64,000 nucleotides of DNA from Lysinibacillus pakistanensis. Lineage in GTDB: Bacteria; Bacillota; Bacilli; Bacillales_A; Planococcaceae. The DNA lies in NCBI RefSeq assembly GCF_030123245.1, contig NZ_CP126101.1, forward strand, positions 4,958,501-5,022,500. The letters run 5' to 3'. Positions within the stretch are counted from its first letter, which is position 1. Each line of letters opens with the position of its first letter. The notes under the pieces were generated by a model. That model made no database searches. It saw only the letters and a program-made list of their open reading frames with translations, and was not told the DNA's origin. Shown piece after piece: positions 54,491 to 63,906 of the stretch. The position numbers and the translations under genes are program-made.

Positions 54491-54778
54491 TTATCTACCA
54501 TATGAAGTCCAAATTCTATACATTTTTTTACCGTCTACCTCAATCTTATCTCTATGCATTGTAACATGTACATTCGTGTATTCCGCCCATTGTGGTATTA
54601 GTTCCGTTAAACAATCCATTACCTTTACATCAGGAGTTGCATAACCGATATTTTCTTTTCTCAAAAAGCCATTTGAGAAATCTTGATATAATGAGTCCGT
54701 CCATTCATAAACTTCAAACTGAGAATCAAAAATCCGCTCATCTTCTTGATATTGTCCGTTTACCCAGTATATTTCCAT
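54491..54778 (-). CDS. Hypothetical protein, 95 residues
   Basis: A soluble acidic protein: WVNGQYQEDERIFDSQFEVY, DFSNGFLRKENIGYATPDVK, and the closing VHVTMHRDKIEVDGKKMYRI. GGGGGAGG stands before the ATG. No family recognised; it may be another orphan immunity-type gene. A family B repeat abuts its stop codon. Confidence 0.58.
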   Translation of the reverse strand: MEIYWVNGQYQEDERIFDSQFEVYEWTDSLYQDFSNGFLRKENIGYATPDVKVMDCLTELIPQWAEYTNVHVTMHRDKIEVDGKKMYRIWTSYGR

Positions 54779-55446
54779 AACAATGCCTCCCCCTAATTAA
54801 ATGCAGCGTTCAATAACACTATGTCCTATAAAGACAAAGACACTTTCCTAGTTTTCCGAGAAAGCGCCCGATTGTTGAACATCACATTAGTCTATTGAAT
54901 AGTATCATTGTACTGTGCAGTAGTGGTTAAACAAAATAAGAATCATAAATCATTTCAAACTCCCCCTAAATTTTCATAACATTAGGATCATTTTAGGTGT
55001 AGACTATGTTCCCACATACCATATGTGTGGAGTGTATGTGGCAACACATGGGTGCTGGTTGGGTTTAAGTAATTGGTTAGGTCCTACCATAGTAGAACCT
55101 AGTCTTTTTGTTTATCTTCAAACAGTTTTTTCTTCAACTAACGCATTCCGTTAGTTGAAGTGAAATGTTTCACAATATATTTTTTTCATGGATATACACT
55201 TCAATTTTCCAAAGGTTCATCATTACTATTCCGCATGATTATCTCGTTTCACCCACCACTTTCTTTTTTCTGAAATCCCCCTCCATTCCCTAAATAATAC
55301 CAAACCGCCGTCATATCGGCTCCGCCCAAAAAAGAATTGCATATTGAGTATAGTTGTTAAAAAGTTGATATCTGTATGTTTTTATAGTTATAAGGAGATG
55401 TTCATTCTCAGTTAAACTAAAAAACTTTTGAAGGAGAGGGATTAAA
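54779..55446. other. Intergenic region with repeats and hairpins
   Basis: It includes a family B piece (54836-54885), a block GGAGTGTATG...AACACATGGGTGCTGG near 55028-55060 that recurs at about 60730-60755, a hairpin at 55076-55102 followed by TCTTTTTG, and a perfect 12-bp hairpin at 55132-55160 (CTTCAACTAACG, family C). The ABC operon promoter must lie near the right end. Confidence 0.5.
55132..55160. repeat. Family C hairpin
   Basis: CTTCAACTAACG / CGTTAGTTGAAG with a 5-base loop. Degenerate relatives (AACTAAAGCACCCGTTAGTT type) occur near 40096, 52538, 53059 and 53398. Confidence 0.6.
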
Positions 55447-56172
55447 ATGAAAAGCATTATCGAAGTTCAAAATGTAAGTAAGACTTTAAATAAACGAAAG
55501 GTTATTCAAAATATGACGTTTAATATTATGAAAGGAGATATATGCGGCTTTATTGGTCCAAATGGGGCCGGTAAAACTACACTTATGAAAATGGCTACCG
55601 GACTAATAAAACCTAACGATGGGGAAATTTTAATAAATGGGATTGATGTTCAAAAGGATAGAGAAAAGGCACTGTCTGGGGTTGGAGCAATAATAGAAGT
55701 TCCAGTGTTTTTTGAATATATATCAGGAAGAAAGAATCTCAGAAATCTTGCTAGATTAAATAGTGGAATGGATCGTAAAGAACAGTTAAATAAAGTTGAA
55801 GAAGTATTAGAACTTGTTGGACTAAAAGATAGGGGCAATGATTTAGTAAAAAACTATTCTTTAGGAATGAAACAAAGGTTAGGTATTGCACAGTCATTAC
55901 TTAATAATCCATCCATTGTTATTTTAGACGAACCTTCTAATGGACTAGACCCCGTTGGTATGAAAGATTTGCGTGAATTAATACTCAGTCTTGCAAAAAA
56001 ATTCGAAATTACTTTTTTTATCTCTAGTCATCTTCTCGATGAGCTTCAAAAGATTTGTAATAAATATATATTTATTAAAGAAGGATGTATTAAATGGGTT
56101 GGGGATGCTGACTGCCTATTAATGGATAAAGAAAAAGATTTAGAAGAGATTTTTTTAGATTTTATGGCATAA
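55447..56172 (+). CDS. ABC transporter ATP-binding protein, lantibiotic/bacitracin-immunity type
   Basis: A 241-residue ATPase of the BcrA/LanF group. Walker A is GPNGAGKTT, the signature is NYSLGMKQRLG, Walker B is IVILDEP followed by SNGLDPVGM, and the H-loop is SSH. It energises the two permeases that follow directly. The group typically expels cationic or lipid II-binding peptide antibiotics from the membrane. AAGGAGAGG precedes the ATG. A two-component pair downstream in opposite orientation probably controls it. Confidence 0.9.
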   Translation: MKSIIEVQNVSKTLNKRKVIQNMTFNIMKGDICGFIGPNGAGKTTLMKMATGLIKPNDGEILINGIDVQKDREKALSGVGAIIEVPVFFEYISGRKNLRNLARLNSGMDRKEQLNKVEEVLELVGLKDRGNDLVKNYSLGMKQRLGIAQSLLNNPSIVILDEPSNGLDPVGMKDLRELILSLAKKFEITFFISSHLLDELQKICNKYIFIKEGCIKWVGDADCLLMDKEKDLEEIFLDFMA

Positions 56173-56244
56173 TTCCCGTTTTCATCGAAGAATAAGTTGA
56201 AAAATCCTGAAAGTTTAATAGATCTGAAACAAAGGATGGTTTTA

Positions 56245-57072
56245 ATGTTTAAATCATTGTTTATATATGAATTTGAAAAGTTTTGGTTTAAAAAGATAAA
56301 TGTGGTCTGTTTTATAGCGATACTTATAGTGAATTTTTTAGCACTGAAATTCGCTTTACAATCTAACAAAACAGCAGAAATGACAGATATAGTATTTAGT
56401 TCAAGTCTTAACTTTCACATAACTAGTTTACAAGAAATGCTTATAACTGCTTTTAACGCAATTGTCATAACTTTTTGTATTTTGAGTTTTCATGAGGAAT
56501 ATAGAAAAGGTTATCTAAGAATGACATTTACCAGAGGAATTTCAATAAGCAAGTTATATATAGCAAAGTCATTAGTAATGTGTCTAAATATATTTTTAAT
56601 AATTTTAATCCATTGTATAGTCTCTTTACTTTTTGCTTTAATATTTCTTCCTAAAGCGAATGTTTCACCATTATTTTTTAAAGAAGGGCTATACAGCGTA
56701 ATAGATGTCATTTTGTTTTCTATAAAATACTATATTTTGGCATATTTGAGCCTTTTGACTTTTGGAAGTATTATCGAGTTTTTATCAATTAAATGTAAAT
56801 CAATAGCCGGTGTTTTGGGCCTAAGTCTAGGCTTTGTATTTCTTAATATTGTTTATATTGCTTACGTACCTATCGTATTTAAAAACTATGCGGATAGTGA
56901 TCCTATAGTACTGAATTATAGTTCAATATCCACTATGTTTATCCAAGCAAAAGGAGCAGCATATTTTGCTGCTGGAATTACAGATGTTTTTTTATATAGT
57001 ATGATTATCATTTTTCTAATTTTCAAATCTTTATCATATTTAGCTTTTACGAATAAACATTATTTAGAGTAA
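56245..57072 (+). CDS. ABC transporter permease 1 (LanE/BcrB-like)
   Basis: A 275-residue protein with six membrane segments. The first segment is preceded by YEFEKFWFKKINVVCFIAIL, and a cytoplasmic FHEEYRKGYLRMTFTRGISI segment after the second is typical of the group. The frame opens at 56197, but the ATG at 56245 after AAAGGATGG is the natural start. The stop shares a base with the upstream open frame of the next gene. It forms the channel with permease 2. Confidence 0.82.
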   Translation: MFKSLFIYEFEKFWFKKINVVCFIAILIVNFLALKFALQSNKTAEMTDIVFSSSLNFHITSLQEMLITAFNAIVITFCILSFHEEYRKGYLRMTFTRGISISKLYIAKSLVMCLNIFLIILIHCIVSLLFALIFLPKANVSPLFFKEGLYSVIDVILFSIKYYILAYLSLLTFGSIIEFLSIKCKSIAGVLGLSLGFVFLNIVYIAYVPIVFKNYADSDPIVLNYSSISTMFIQAKGAAYFAAGITDVFLYSMIIIFLIFKSLSYLAFTNKHYLE

Positions 57073-57086
57073 TGGAGGACAGTTTT

Positions 57087-57869
57087 ATGCTAAGAATTAT
57101 TAAATCAGAATTCGGGAGAATGTTTTATAAAAAAAGCACAAAGATTATATACGCAATAACTATTTTATTTCCCATTTTAATCTTCTACTTTTTTCAACAG
57201 CGATGGGGTAACGACTATTATACAGTTGATGGCGTACAGTATTCATTAAATAATCTTAATTACCCAGTAACACAAATGCTCGAATTTAATGCGTTATTTA
57301 TTTTCATTATTTTACCACTGTTTTTTAGCGAATCTTTAAGTTCCGAAATTGACTCTGGCGGGTACAAAATGATCCTACTCAGACCTTTCAAAAAATGGAA
57401 GCTATTAATTGGAAAATGGATTGCGTTAATGCTAACATATATGAGCATGCTTTTGTTTGTATTTCTTATTAATTCCCTGATAGGATACTTATTTATGCCT
57501 AATGTAAAATACACAAGTTATTATAATATCAATGAAAATTTATATCTTTTTGACTCGATCTTTTATAATCTAAAGTTCTATTCAATTATATTCATAGTAC
57601 ATCTATCTATTCTCCCTATAATTTCATTATTAAGCATCTTGTTTAAAAAAACATTTCTGTCCTTTTTTGGAAGCATAGCACTACTGGTTGGAGGTATTTA
57701 TATATCCGTACCTTTACAAAATATTCTTTTTAATACACCAGATGTTGCTTACTCTATTATAGGAGGAACATACGAACTTATAAATATGTTGATATTTATA
57801 TTCGTTACCTTTTTAATATTCGGTGTATCTTTATGGATGTGGAACAAACGAATAGGTAGTATTGTATAA
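57087..57869 (+). CDS. ABC transporter permease 2 (LanG/BcrB-like)
   Basis: A 260-residue six-segment permease starting LRIIKSEFGRMFYKKSTKII, with the motif FSESLSSEIDSGGYKMILLR after segment 2, the same place where permease 1 has its FHEEYRKGYLRM segment. The ATG at 57087 follows GGAGG with 8 bases; the upstream ATG at 57072 is itself part of that site. Third and last gene of the operon. Confidence 0.83.
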   Translation: MLRIIKSEFGRMFYKKSTKIIYAITILFPILIFYFFQQRWGNDYYTVDGVQYSLNNLNYPVTQMLEFNALFIFIILPLFFSESLSSEIDSGGYKMILLRPFKKWKLLIGKWIALMLTYMSMLLFVFLINSLIGYLFMPNVKYTSYYNINENLYLFDSIFYNLKFYSIIFIVHLSILPIISLLSILFKKTFLSFFGSIALLVGGIYISVPLQNILFNTPDVAYSIIGGTYELINMLIFIFVTFLIFGVSLWMWNKRIGSIV

Positions 57870-57956
57870 AGAGCCTACCTTTGTTTCCGTAGTGTCGGGG
57901 AGCCAGTATTTCTAAGTACTTTCAATATCGTTAATAGTTCCATCCTCTAATAATGC

Positions 57957-57991
57957 CAAACACCCCTAATTTTATCGATATTGGGGTGTTT
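57957..57991. terminator. Bidirectional terminator between ABC and two-component operons
   Basis: A stem CAAACACCCC / GGGGTGTTTG with further pairing, placed between convergent genes. Confidence 0.8.
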
Positions 57992-58023
57992 GTTAATAAA
58001 AAAGCGTCAAATATTTTAATCTA

Positions 58024-59502
58024 TTAATTATAGGTATATGGAGTTTGTATTTTAGTTTTATGCATTAATGATTGTGGCAAGAAAATTTCGATACTCGCAC
58101 CACCCATACCATTATTAAAGCCTTTAATCTTTCCATTGTGTTTTTCTACAATGAGCTTACAAATATAGAGACCTAGCCCCGAACTATTGATAGACTTAAC
58201 TCCTTCATCACCTTTATAATCTTTATTGAATATGTATTCAAGCTCCTTTTCATTAAACCCGTTTCCAGTATCAGAAATTTTAAAAGATATGCCTGCTTCT
58301 TCTTTCTTTATTTCAAATTTTATTTCACCATTATTAGTAAATTTAATCGAATTTGAAATAATATTTTCAAATACTTCATTCATTCTTATAGGATCAAAGC
58401 TGAACGTATCTTCTTCATGAATAGATGATACGATTTTAAACGAAATATTTTCCTTTGAACAAATTTGATCAAAGTTATCTTTTATTTTCTTTGTAAACTT
58501 ACTTAAAGATACATCTTGAATAAACAATGAAAAATTGGTTCTTTCCAAGTCCCAAATCTCGTTTAACTGATTAATCATAACCCGTATTCTATCAGCATTA
58601 TGAACTATAATGTCCATAGATTCTTTTTTTTGATTACTTGTTAAACTTTGTTCATAACTAGATATTAATTCTAAGTGGCCATTAATAATGGTTACTGGTG
58701 TTTTAATATTATGTGTTAAAGAGAGAATCATGTCTTTACGTTGTTCTTCCATCGTCCATTGTTTTTTTAATGAATCCTGGAGAGTTTTTCTCATATCTTC
58801 AAACGATTTTAATACTTGTCCTATTTCATTGTTGTAAGAGGTATTGATTGCAAAATCTAATCTACCGTGTTTAATTGTTTCACTGGCATTAATTAATTCT
58901 TTTAAAGGCTTATTAATGCCCCTAGCAAACAATAAAGAAAAGATAAATGCTGTGATAAAAGTGCAAAGTATCATTATCGGGAGAATTATAAACAGATTAA
59001 AAAAAGCTGTATAGCTTGTTTTATCAATTATCTTATTAATAAATTTCGAATTAAGAAACAACTTATTTTTATACTTTAATATAAAGGCACCCTCTATATT
59101 TTTACTGTGTAATGGTATATAAGAAATTATATGATTTTCATCTGTTACTATATTAATCTCCTTTGTAGGGCGATTTTGTATAATATTAGATAGTTCAATA
59201 GGCATGGAATTAGACGTGGAGGTGTAAGGTATATTATCGTCAGTTATAAAAAGCCAATAATCAAAGTCGTCTGGTATCCTACGTTTCAGTTCTTTTTGAT
59301 AGTTCTGATTCAAAGCATTCTCAGCATTTAATTCAACATAATCCTTTATTTCGTTGACTTGTTTGAGATCATGAAATAAGAAAATACTAATTAAGAGAAG
59401 TATGATACTAAGGAAAGCAGCTAAGAAAGCACTTATTATGAAAAACAGAAGAAACTGCGTTTTTAACTTTAAATTTCTATTTAGGTATTTCAATCTTCCC
59501 AT
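58024..59502 (-). CDS. Sensor histidine kinase
   Basis: A 492-residue membrane kinase. Membrane segments lie near 16-42 and 175-198, with an extracellular sensor of about 130 residues between and a HAMP linker near 200-250. The phosphoacceptor box is LSLTHNIKTPVTIINGHLEL, the N box ENIISNSIKFTNNGE, and the G boxes SDTGNGF and SSGLGLYICK. The large extracellular loop differs from the short-loop BceS type, so it may bind its signal directly. The start overlaps the regulator's stop by 13 bases. Confidence 0.9.
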   Translation of the reverse strand: MGRLKYLNRNLKLKTQFLLFFIISAFLAAFLSIILLLISIFLFHDLKQVNEIKDYVELNAENALNQNYQKELKRRIPDDFDYWLFITDDNIPYTSTSNSMPIELSNIIQNRPTKEINIVTDENHIISYIPLHSKNIEGAFILKYKNKLFLNSKFINKIIDKTSYTAFFNLFIILPIMILCTFITAFIFSLLFARGINKPLKELINASETIKHGRLDFAINTSYNNEIGQVLKSFEDMRKTLQDSLKKQWTMEEQRKDMILSLTHNIKTPVTIINGHLELISSYEQSLTSNQKKESMDIIVHNADRIRVMINQLNEIWDLERTNFSLFIQDVSLSKFTKKIKDNFDQICSKENISFKIVSSIHEEDTFSFDPIRMNEVFENIISNSIKFTNNGEIKFEIKKEEAGISFKISDTGNGFNEKELEYIFNKDYKGDEGVKSINSSGLGLYICKLIVEKHNGKIKGFNNGMGGASIEIFLPQSLMHKTKIQTPYTYN

Positions 59503-60167
59503 TTATATCCGACCCCCCATACTGTTTTTATATAACAGTTATCAAAGGATGTATTCGCGGAAATTTTAGAACGAATTCTTCTGATATGCTCAGTGATAGT
59601 ATTAATATCACTATCGCTAGTATATCCCCATATTAATTCGAAGATTTTTTCTTTGGAAAACACTTGCCCTGGATGAGTAGATAGAAGTTCTATGATTTGA
59701 TATTCTTTTTTAGTCAAGTCAATTAGTTGTTCGTTTATCTTAATACTCTTCGCTGAAATATCAACTTCAACTTCCCCTGATTTAATGAATGTTCTTTCAT
59801 ATTTTCTATCTAATTGTTTGATATGTACTTTTACCCTGAGCATCAGCTCTTTCAAAGAAAAAGGTTTGACTATATAATCAACTCCTCCTACCAAGAAACC
59901 CTTAACTCTTTCATGCTCGAGACCCTTTGCTGTTAAAAAAATAACCGGACAGGAGTTAACTTGTTTAATCTCTTCACAAATTGTGAAACCATCTATATCA
60001 GGAAGTCCAACATCTAATAATATGATGTCAAATTCCCCCTTAATTTTACCTAAAGCTTCTTTTCCATTTAAAGCATAGTCTACAATATATCCCTCTACTT
60101 CTAGAGCAGGCTTTAAGAAAGAAATAATGTCTTCATTATCATCTACGATAAGTATTTGTTCCCTCAA
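59490..60167 (-). CDS. OmpR-family response regulator
   Basis: A 225-residue regulator. The receiver domain has the acidic pocket DDNEDI, the phosphorylated Asp in IILLDVGLPD near residue 53, the Thr/Lys pair in FLTAKG and IVKPF, and a C-terminal winged helix (FSKEKIFELIWGY and TITEHIRRIRSKI). It is encoded before the kinase and converges on the ABC operon, its likely target by analogy with peptide-antibiotic sensing systems. The start is the ATG after GGGAGGG. Confidence 0.92.
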   Translation of the reverse strand: MREQILIVDDNEDIISFLKPALEVEGYIVDYALNGKEALGKIKGEFDIILLDVGLPDIDGFTICEEIKQVNSCPVIFLTAKGLEHERVKGFLVGGVDYIVKPFSLKELMLRVKVHIKQLDRKYERTFIKSGEVEVDISAKSIKINEQLIDLTKKEYQIIELLSTHPGQVFSKEKIFELIWGYTSDSDINTITEHIRRIRSKISANTSFDNCYIKTVWGVGYKWED

Positions 60168-61007
60168 TTAAAAAAACCCTCCCTTGTGTATCAATGAATG
60201 TGTAAACATTTTAAATTAGTATAGTGCAATACCCCCGATTCACTGGACCGGTAGATAAAGAACATTAATTTTATAAAAGTGTGTTAAGTTAGCTTGTTTA
60301 ACAATATTTCACCTCTATGCCGAATAGCTTTAGAACTTAGCTTTGATCACAATAACACCTTGATTTTCGATTATCTTTAATGCTTTACTTGTTCTGGTGC
60401 CATTATCATTAATAAGATTCACAAGTATTATATAGGATGCCAATCAATTAGAATTTTTTCTGTTCGTCCATATGTACGAAAATAAGTATGTATCATTATT
60501 TTAAGATCTTGTCGAAAGGGCTTACCACCCCGAATTTAATTTCCGGTTTATTTATATTATACTACTTATTACCACCCATTGGTGCTTAATTAGGAGTAAG
60601 AAAATCCCCTTTGTTCAACTAACCTGCTTCGTTCAATAACTTCAACAAAAAAGAACGAATTTCACCATCGGAAATTCGTTCTTTTTCTTTATAGTAATTA
60701 ATTCCAACCATGCAACAGCTTCACAATGAGTGGAGTGTATGAACACATTGGTGCTAGTGATTTAATTATATAGTTTGGGAGGTTTAAATCGTTGTAAAGT
60801 AATCTTTTATAAAAGATTGTAATCAACAATATGGCTCGATTGTGGAATAAGAAAAAAGCCTACATATCAACACAGGATTTTTAATCAAACTTAATTATAA
60901 ATGATCAATCTTTATCTTAAATTATCAAACTTTTTCAAATGATCAAACTCTTTTATAAAACTACAATAATATTCATATTGGATAAATTTTAAGAATCACT
61001 ATTAATA
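60168..61007. other. Long intergenic region with repeats and an orphan terminator
   Basis: 840 bases without a gene. Contents: a family C-like piece at 60612-60640, a perfect 14-bp terminator hairpin at 60650-60684 (AAAGAACGAATTTC and its complement, with T run on the plus strand), the GGAGTGTATGAACACATTGGTGC block shared with 55028-55060, and family B and A end pieces at 60826-60960. Confidence 0.5.
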
Positions 61008-61208
61008 CTAATGAAGCAGTCCTTTGTTATTTTCAATCCACTTTTCCATTTCTCTTTCTACCGTTCTATTTTGCCATTCAAACCAAATACCAGAACATTC
61101 ACTACAATGACTGTCTACTCCTATTTTGTTATGAGTATCCTTACATGTAAATAAAGTTATTTTATGACAGCTAAAACAGTAGATTTCTTTCTCTTTATAA
61201 AATTTCAT
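61008..61208 (-). CDS. Small zinc-ribbon protein
   Basis: A 66-residue protein with two CxxC pairs: CFSCHKITLFTC near residues 11-22 and HCSECSGIWFEWQ near 34-37. Together they would form one zinc ribbon. The C-terminus is an amphipathic helix (EREMEKWIENN). An AAAGGAATT site precedes the ATG. Family not named; such proteins can bind nucleic acid or act as adaptors. Confidence 0.68.
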   Translation of the reverse strand: MKFYKEKEIYCFSCHKITLFTCKDTHNKIGVDSHCSECSGIWFEWQNRTVEREMEKWIENNKGLLH

Positions 61209-61629
61209 AACTAATTCCTTTCATTTTATTTATATTTATTTCCATTTTTAAATTAATCATTCAAAATATGTGATGGCTCAAAAAAATTCAAAAAAAAACG
61301 TCATTAAGGAATTTTTATCCTTAATGACATTAAACAAAATTACTTTTTCGATTTTTTTGTCTAATAAACTCCATGTTTACAAACCAATATTTTTATAACT
61401 GATAAAGTGACAATATTAATTATATTTTTTTGCAGGAATAATTAATTTTATTTCTTATGTATCATATTATAAAAAACAATCTAAAAAAAATTCAAACCTT
61501 GATACAGCAACAACTTCTCTGTATCAAGGTGTATTTTTAGTGTCACAATATCTTATATTTATATGTCAAATTTAATTATAAAAAGTGACAGCATAAGTTA
61601 TAACTCACAATATTAAAAGACAAACAACC
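61209..61629. terminator. Two hairpins between glmS and the zinc-ribbon gene
   Basis: At 61496-61530 a perfect 12-bp stem (ACCTTGATACAG) lies about 100 bases past glmS and is followed on the minus strand by a T-rich run; this is probably the glmS terminator. At 61300-61328 a second perfect 11-bp stem (GTCATTAAGGA) with a longer T run on the minus strand may act as a backup. Confidence 0.72.
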
Positions 61630-63432
61630 TTATTCCACTGTCACCGATTTAGCCAAGTTACGTGGTTTATCGACATCGCAACGGCGGTGTAATGCAGCAT
61701 AGTAGCTAATTAACTGTAATGGCACCACAGAAACAAGTGGTGTTAGTAATTCATGGACATGGGGAATCACTAAGCGATCACCATCTTCATCAACGCCAGC
61801 CATCGCGATAATGCATGGATATGCGCCACGGGCTGTTACTTCTTTCACATTACCACGAATATTCAGCGCTACATCTTCTTGTGTAACAAGGGCGAATACT
61901 GGTGTACCTTCTTCGATTAAGGCAATTGTTCCGTGTTTAAGTTCACCACCAGCAAAGCCTTCTGCCTGGATGTAAGAAATTTCTTTTAGCTTTAGAGCAC
62001 CTTCAAGACTTACATAGAAGTCAATATTACGACCGATGAAGAATGCGTTGCGTGCGATTTTTAAATAGTCTTCTGCGATATCTTCTAATACATCCTTAGA
62101 ATCGATAATTGTTTGGATACCGTTTGCGGCAATTGCAAGCTCCTGTTTTAAATCGAATTCTAAGCCTGTGCCATTTGCCTTAGCCGTTACATAGGCTGCT
62201 ACAGCAAGCACGGCTACTTGTGCTACATAAGCTTTTGTTGAGGCAACCGCAATTTCTGGCCCTGCATGTAATAACAATGTATGATCTGCTTCACGTGATA
62301 GTGTAGAGCCAGGTACGTTTGTAATCGTTAATGTTGGATAGCCGAGCTCTTTAATTTTTACAAGTACTTGACGGCTGTCTGCTGTTTCACCCGATTGTGT
62401 AATAAAGATAAACAATGGTCTTTCAGATAGTAGAGGCATATTGTAGCCGAATTCACTTGAAATATGCACTTCTACTGGGATACCCGCCATTTTCTCAAAA
62501 TATTGCTTTCCGATTAGGCCTGCATGGTAGCTTGTGCCAGCTGCAATAATATACAGGCGATCTGCTGCTCTTAATGCTTTTAAAATATCTGCATCAATTG
62601 TTAATTCGCCATTCTCACCTTCATACGCTTGAATAATTTTGCGAATAACCGTAGGCTGTTCATCCATTTCTTTTAGCATGTAGTGAGGGTAAGTTCCTTT
62701 TTCAATATCGCTCATATCAAGCTCTGCTGTGTATGGTGCACGTTCTATTAATGAACCATCTAATTTTGTAATTTCCACACTAGCCTTGTGTACAATTACG
62801 ACCTCTTTATCATGAAGCTCAATGTATTGATCTGTTACTTGTAGCATCGCCATTGCATCAGAAGCTACAACATTGAAGCCCTCACCAACTCCAACTAATA
62901 GAGGTGATTTATTTTTTGCTACAAAAATTGTATCTGCCGCTTCCGCATCTAATAGTGCAAGTGCATATGAACCATGTAATAAAGATAAAGTTTTACGGAA
63001 TGCCTCAGCTGTCGTTAAGCCTTCTTTTACAAATAACTCTACTAATTGCACAATGACCTCTGTATCTGTATCAGATTTCATGGGAATGCCTTTTAAATAA
63101 GTTTTTTGTAATAAATGATAGTTTTCAATAACCCCATTATGCACAAGTGTAAAACGTCCTGATGCACTTTGATGAGGGTGAGCATTTAAACGATTTGGCA
63201 CACCATGCGTTGCCCAACGTGTATGACCAATCCCAATTTTAGCTGTAATTTCTTCGTCCACGGCCTCACGTAAGTCAGCAATACGTCCTTTTTCTTTAAA
63301 AACCGTTACGCCTTCTTCATTACGTACAGCAATACCTGCTGAGTCATAGCCACGGTATTCTAATTTCTCTAAACCTTTTAATAGGATTTCCTTTGCATCC
63401 GATTCACCAATATAACCTACAATTCCACACAT
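61630..63432 (-). CDS. glmS: Glutamine--fructose-6-phosphate aminotransferase
   Basis: A 600-residue enzyme making glucosamine-6-phosphate, the entry to peptidoglycan and teichoic acid amino sugars. The N-terminal glutaminase domain starts CGIVGYIG, with Cys as the catalytic nucleophile after Met removal. [18 protein letters not shown] and SDTDTEVI follow. Two SIS isomerase domains follow ([38 protein letters not shown]), and the conserved end [12 protein letters not shown] closes it. An upstream frame adds 42 residues but would bury the catalytic Cys, so 63432 is the start. Regulated by the ribozyme upstream. Confidence 0.97.
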   Translation of the reverse strand: MCGIVGYIGESDAKEILLKGLEKLEYRGYDSAGIAVRNEEGVTVFKEKGRIADLREAVDEEITAKIGIGHTRWATHGVPNRLNAHPHQSASGRFTLVHNGVIENYHLLQKTYLKGIPMKSDTDTEVIVQLVELFVKEGLTTAEAFRKTLSLLHGSYALALLDAEAADTIFVAKNKSPLLVGVGEGFNVVASDAMAMLQVTDQYIELHDKEVVIVHKASVEITKLDGSLIERAPYTAELDMSDIEKGTYPHYMLKEMDEQPTVIRKIIQAYEGENGELTIDADILKALRAADRLYIIAAGTSYHAGLIGKQYFEKMAGIPVEVHISSEFGYNMPLLSERPLFIFITQSGETADSRQVLVKIKELGYPTLTITNVPGSTLSREADHTLLLHAGPEIAVASTKAYVAQVAVLAVAAYVTAKANGTGLEFDLKQELAIAANGIQTIIDSKDVLEDIAEDYLKIARNAFFIGRNIDFYVSLEGALKLKEISYIQAEGFAGGELKHGTIALIEEGTPVFALVTQEDVALNIRGNVKEVTARGAYPCIIAMAGVDEDGDRLVIPHVHELLTPLVSVVPLQLISYYAALHRRCDVDKPRNLAKSVTVE

Positions 63433-63639
63433 AAAATTCATTTCCTCCGATATCGTCAATTTCATGCAATGACAAATTAGACCCCAGCCTATCGAATTTT
63501 TATGAATGTAAAAGTAATACTTCTTTTTCTTAGAAAAAAAGCATACAACTACATGCACCTTACCACTACTTACTCAGCTGACTGAAAAGTAGCCAATCGA
63601 TACGTGAAGTTTCTCTATTTATCTTTGCTTTCACTAATA

Positions 63640-63794
63640 CCTTTTCCATTTTCTGTACATTCAATCACTCGAATGCTTTCAAAATGAAAAATGACAATCG
63701 GGTATGTCGATCGGGAGGCATCCGCCGAATTTTCGATAAACCTCCACCTCGTCTGCTGAAGATTTCTCCGTCCAATTTCCTCAGCTCAGGCGCT
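63640..63794 (-). ncRNA. glmS ribozyme
   Basis: On the minus strand the conserved core is visible: AGCGCC at the cleavage site (63789-63794), then GACGAGGTGGAGGTTTATCG and AATTCGGCGGATGCCTCCCG. It binds glucosamine-6-phosphate and cuts itself, exposing the glmS mRNA to decay. The 3' limit (P3/P4 region) is approximate. It lies about 210 bases before the glmS start. Confidence 0.93.
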
Positions 63795-63877
63795 ATAATT
63801 GTTTTCCGATTTAACGCTCTCTTTCCTCCTTCTGCGTTCGTTAAAGGATAAGGTCGGACCTTATCTTCAACTTCTCC

Positions 63878-63906
63878 ATCATACTCAATCATATGCTATC
63901 CGTCAA
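63878..63906 (-). promoter_or_regulatory. SigA promoter of glmS
   Basis: On the minus strand TTGACG (63901-63906), 17 bases, TATGAT (63878-63883): near-consensus. Transcription would start about 75 bases before the ribozyme cleavage site. Confidence 0.78.

Noticed and set aside
63665..63892. 75-codon minus-strand frame upstream of glmS
   Set aside because: It lies inside the glmS ribozyme and its leader; the sequence is conserved RNA, not a protein gene.
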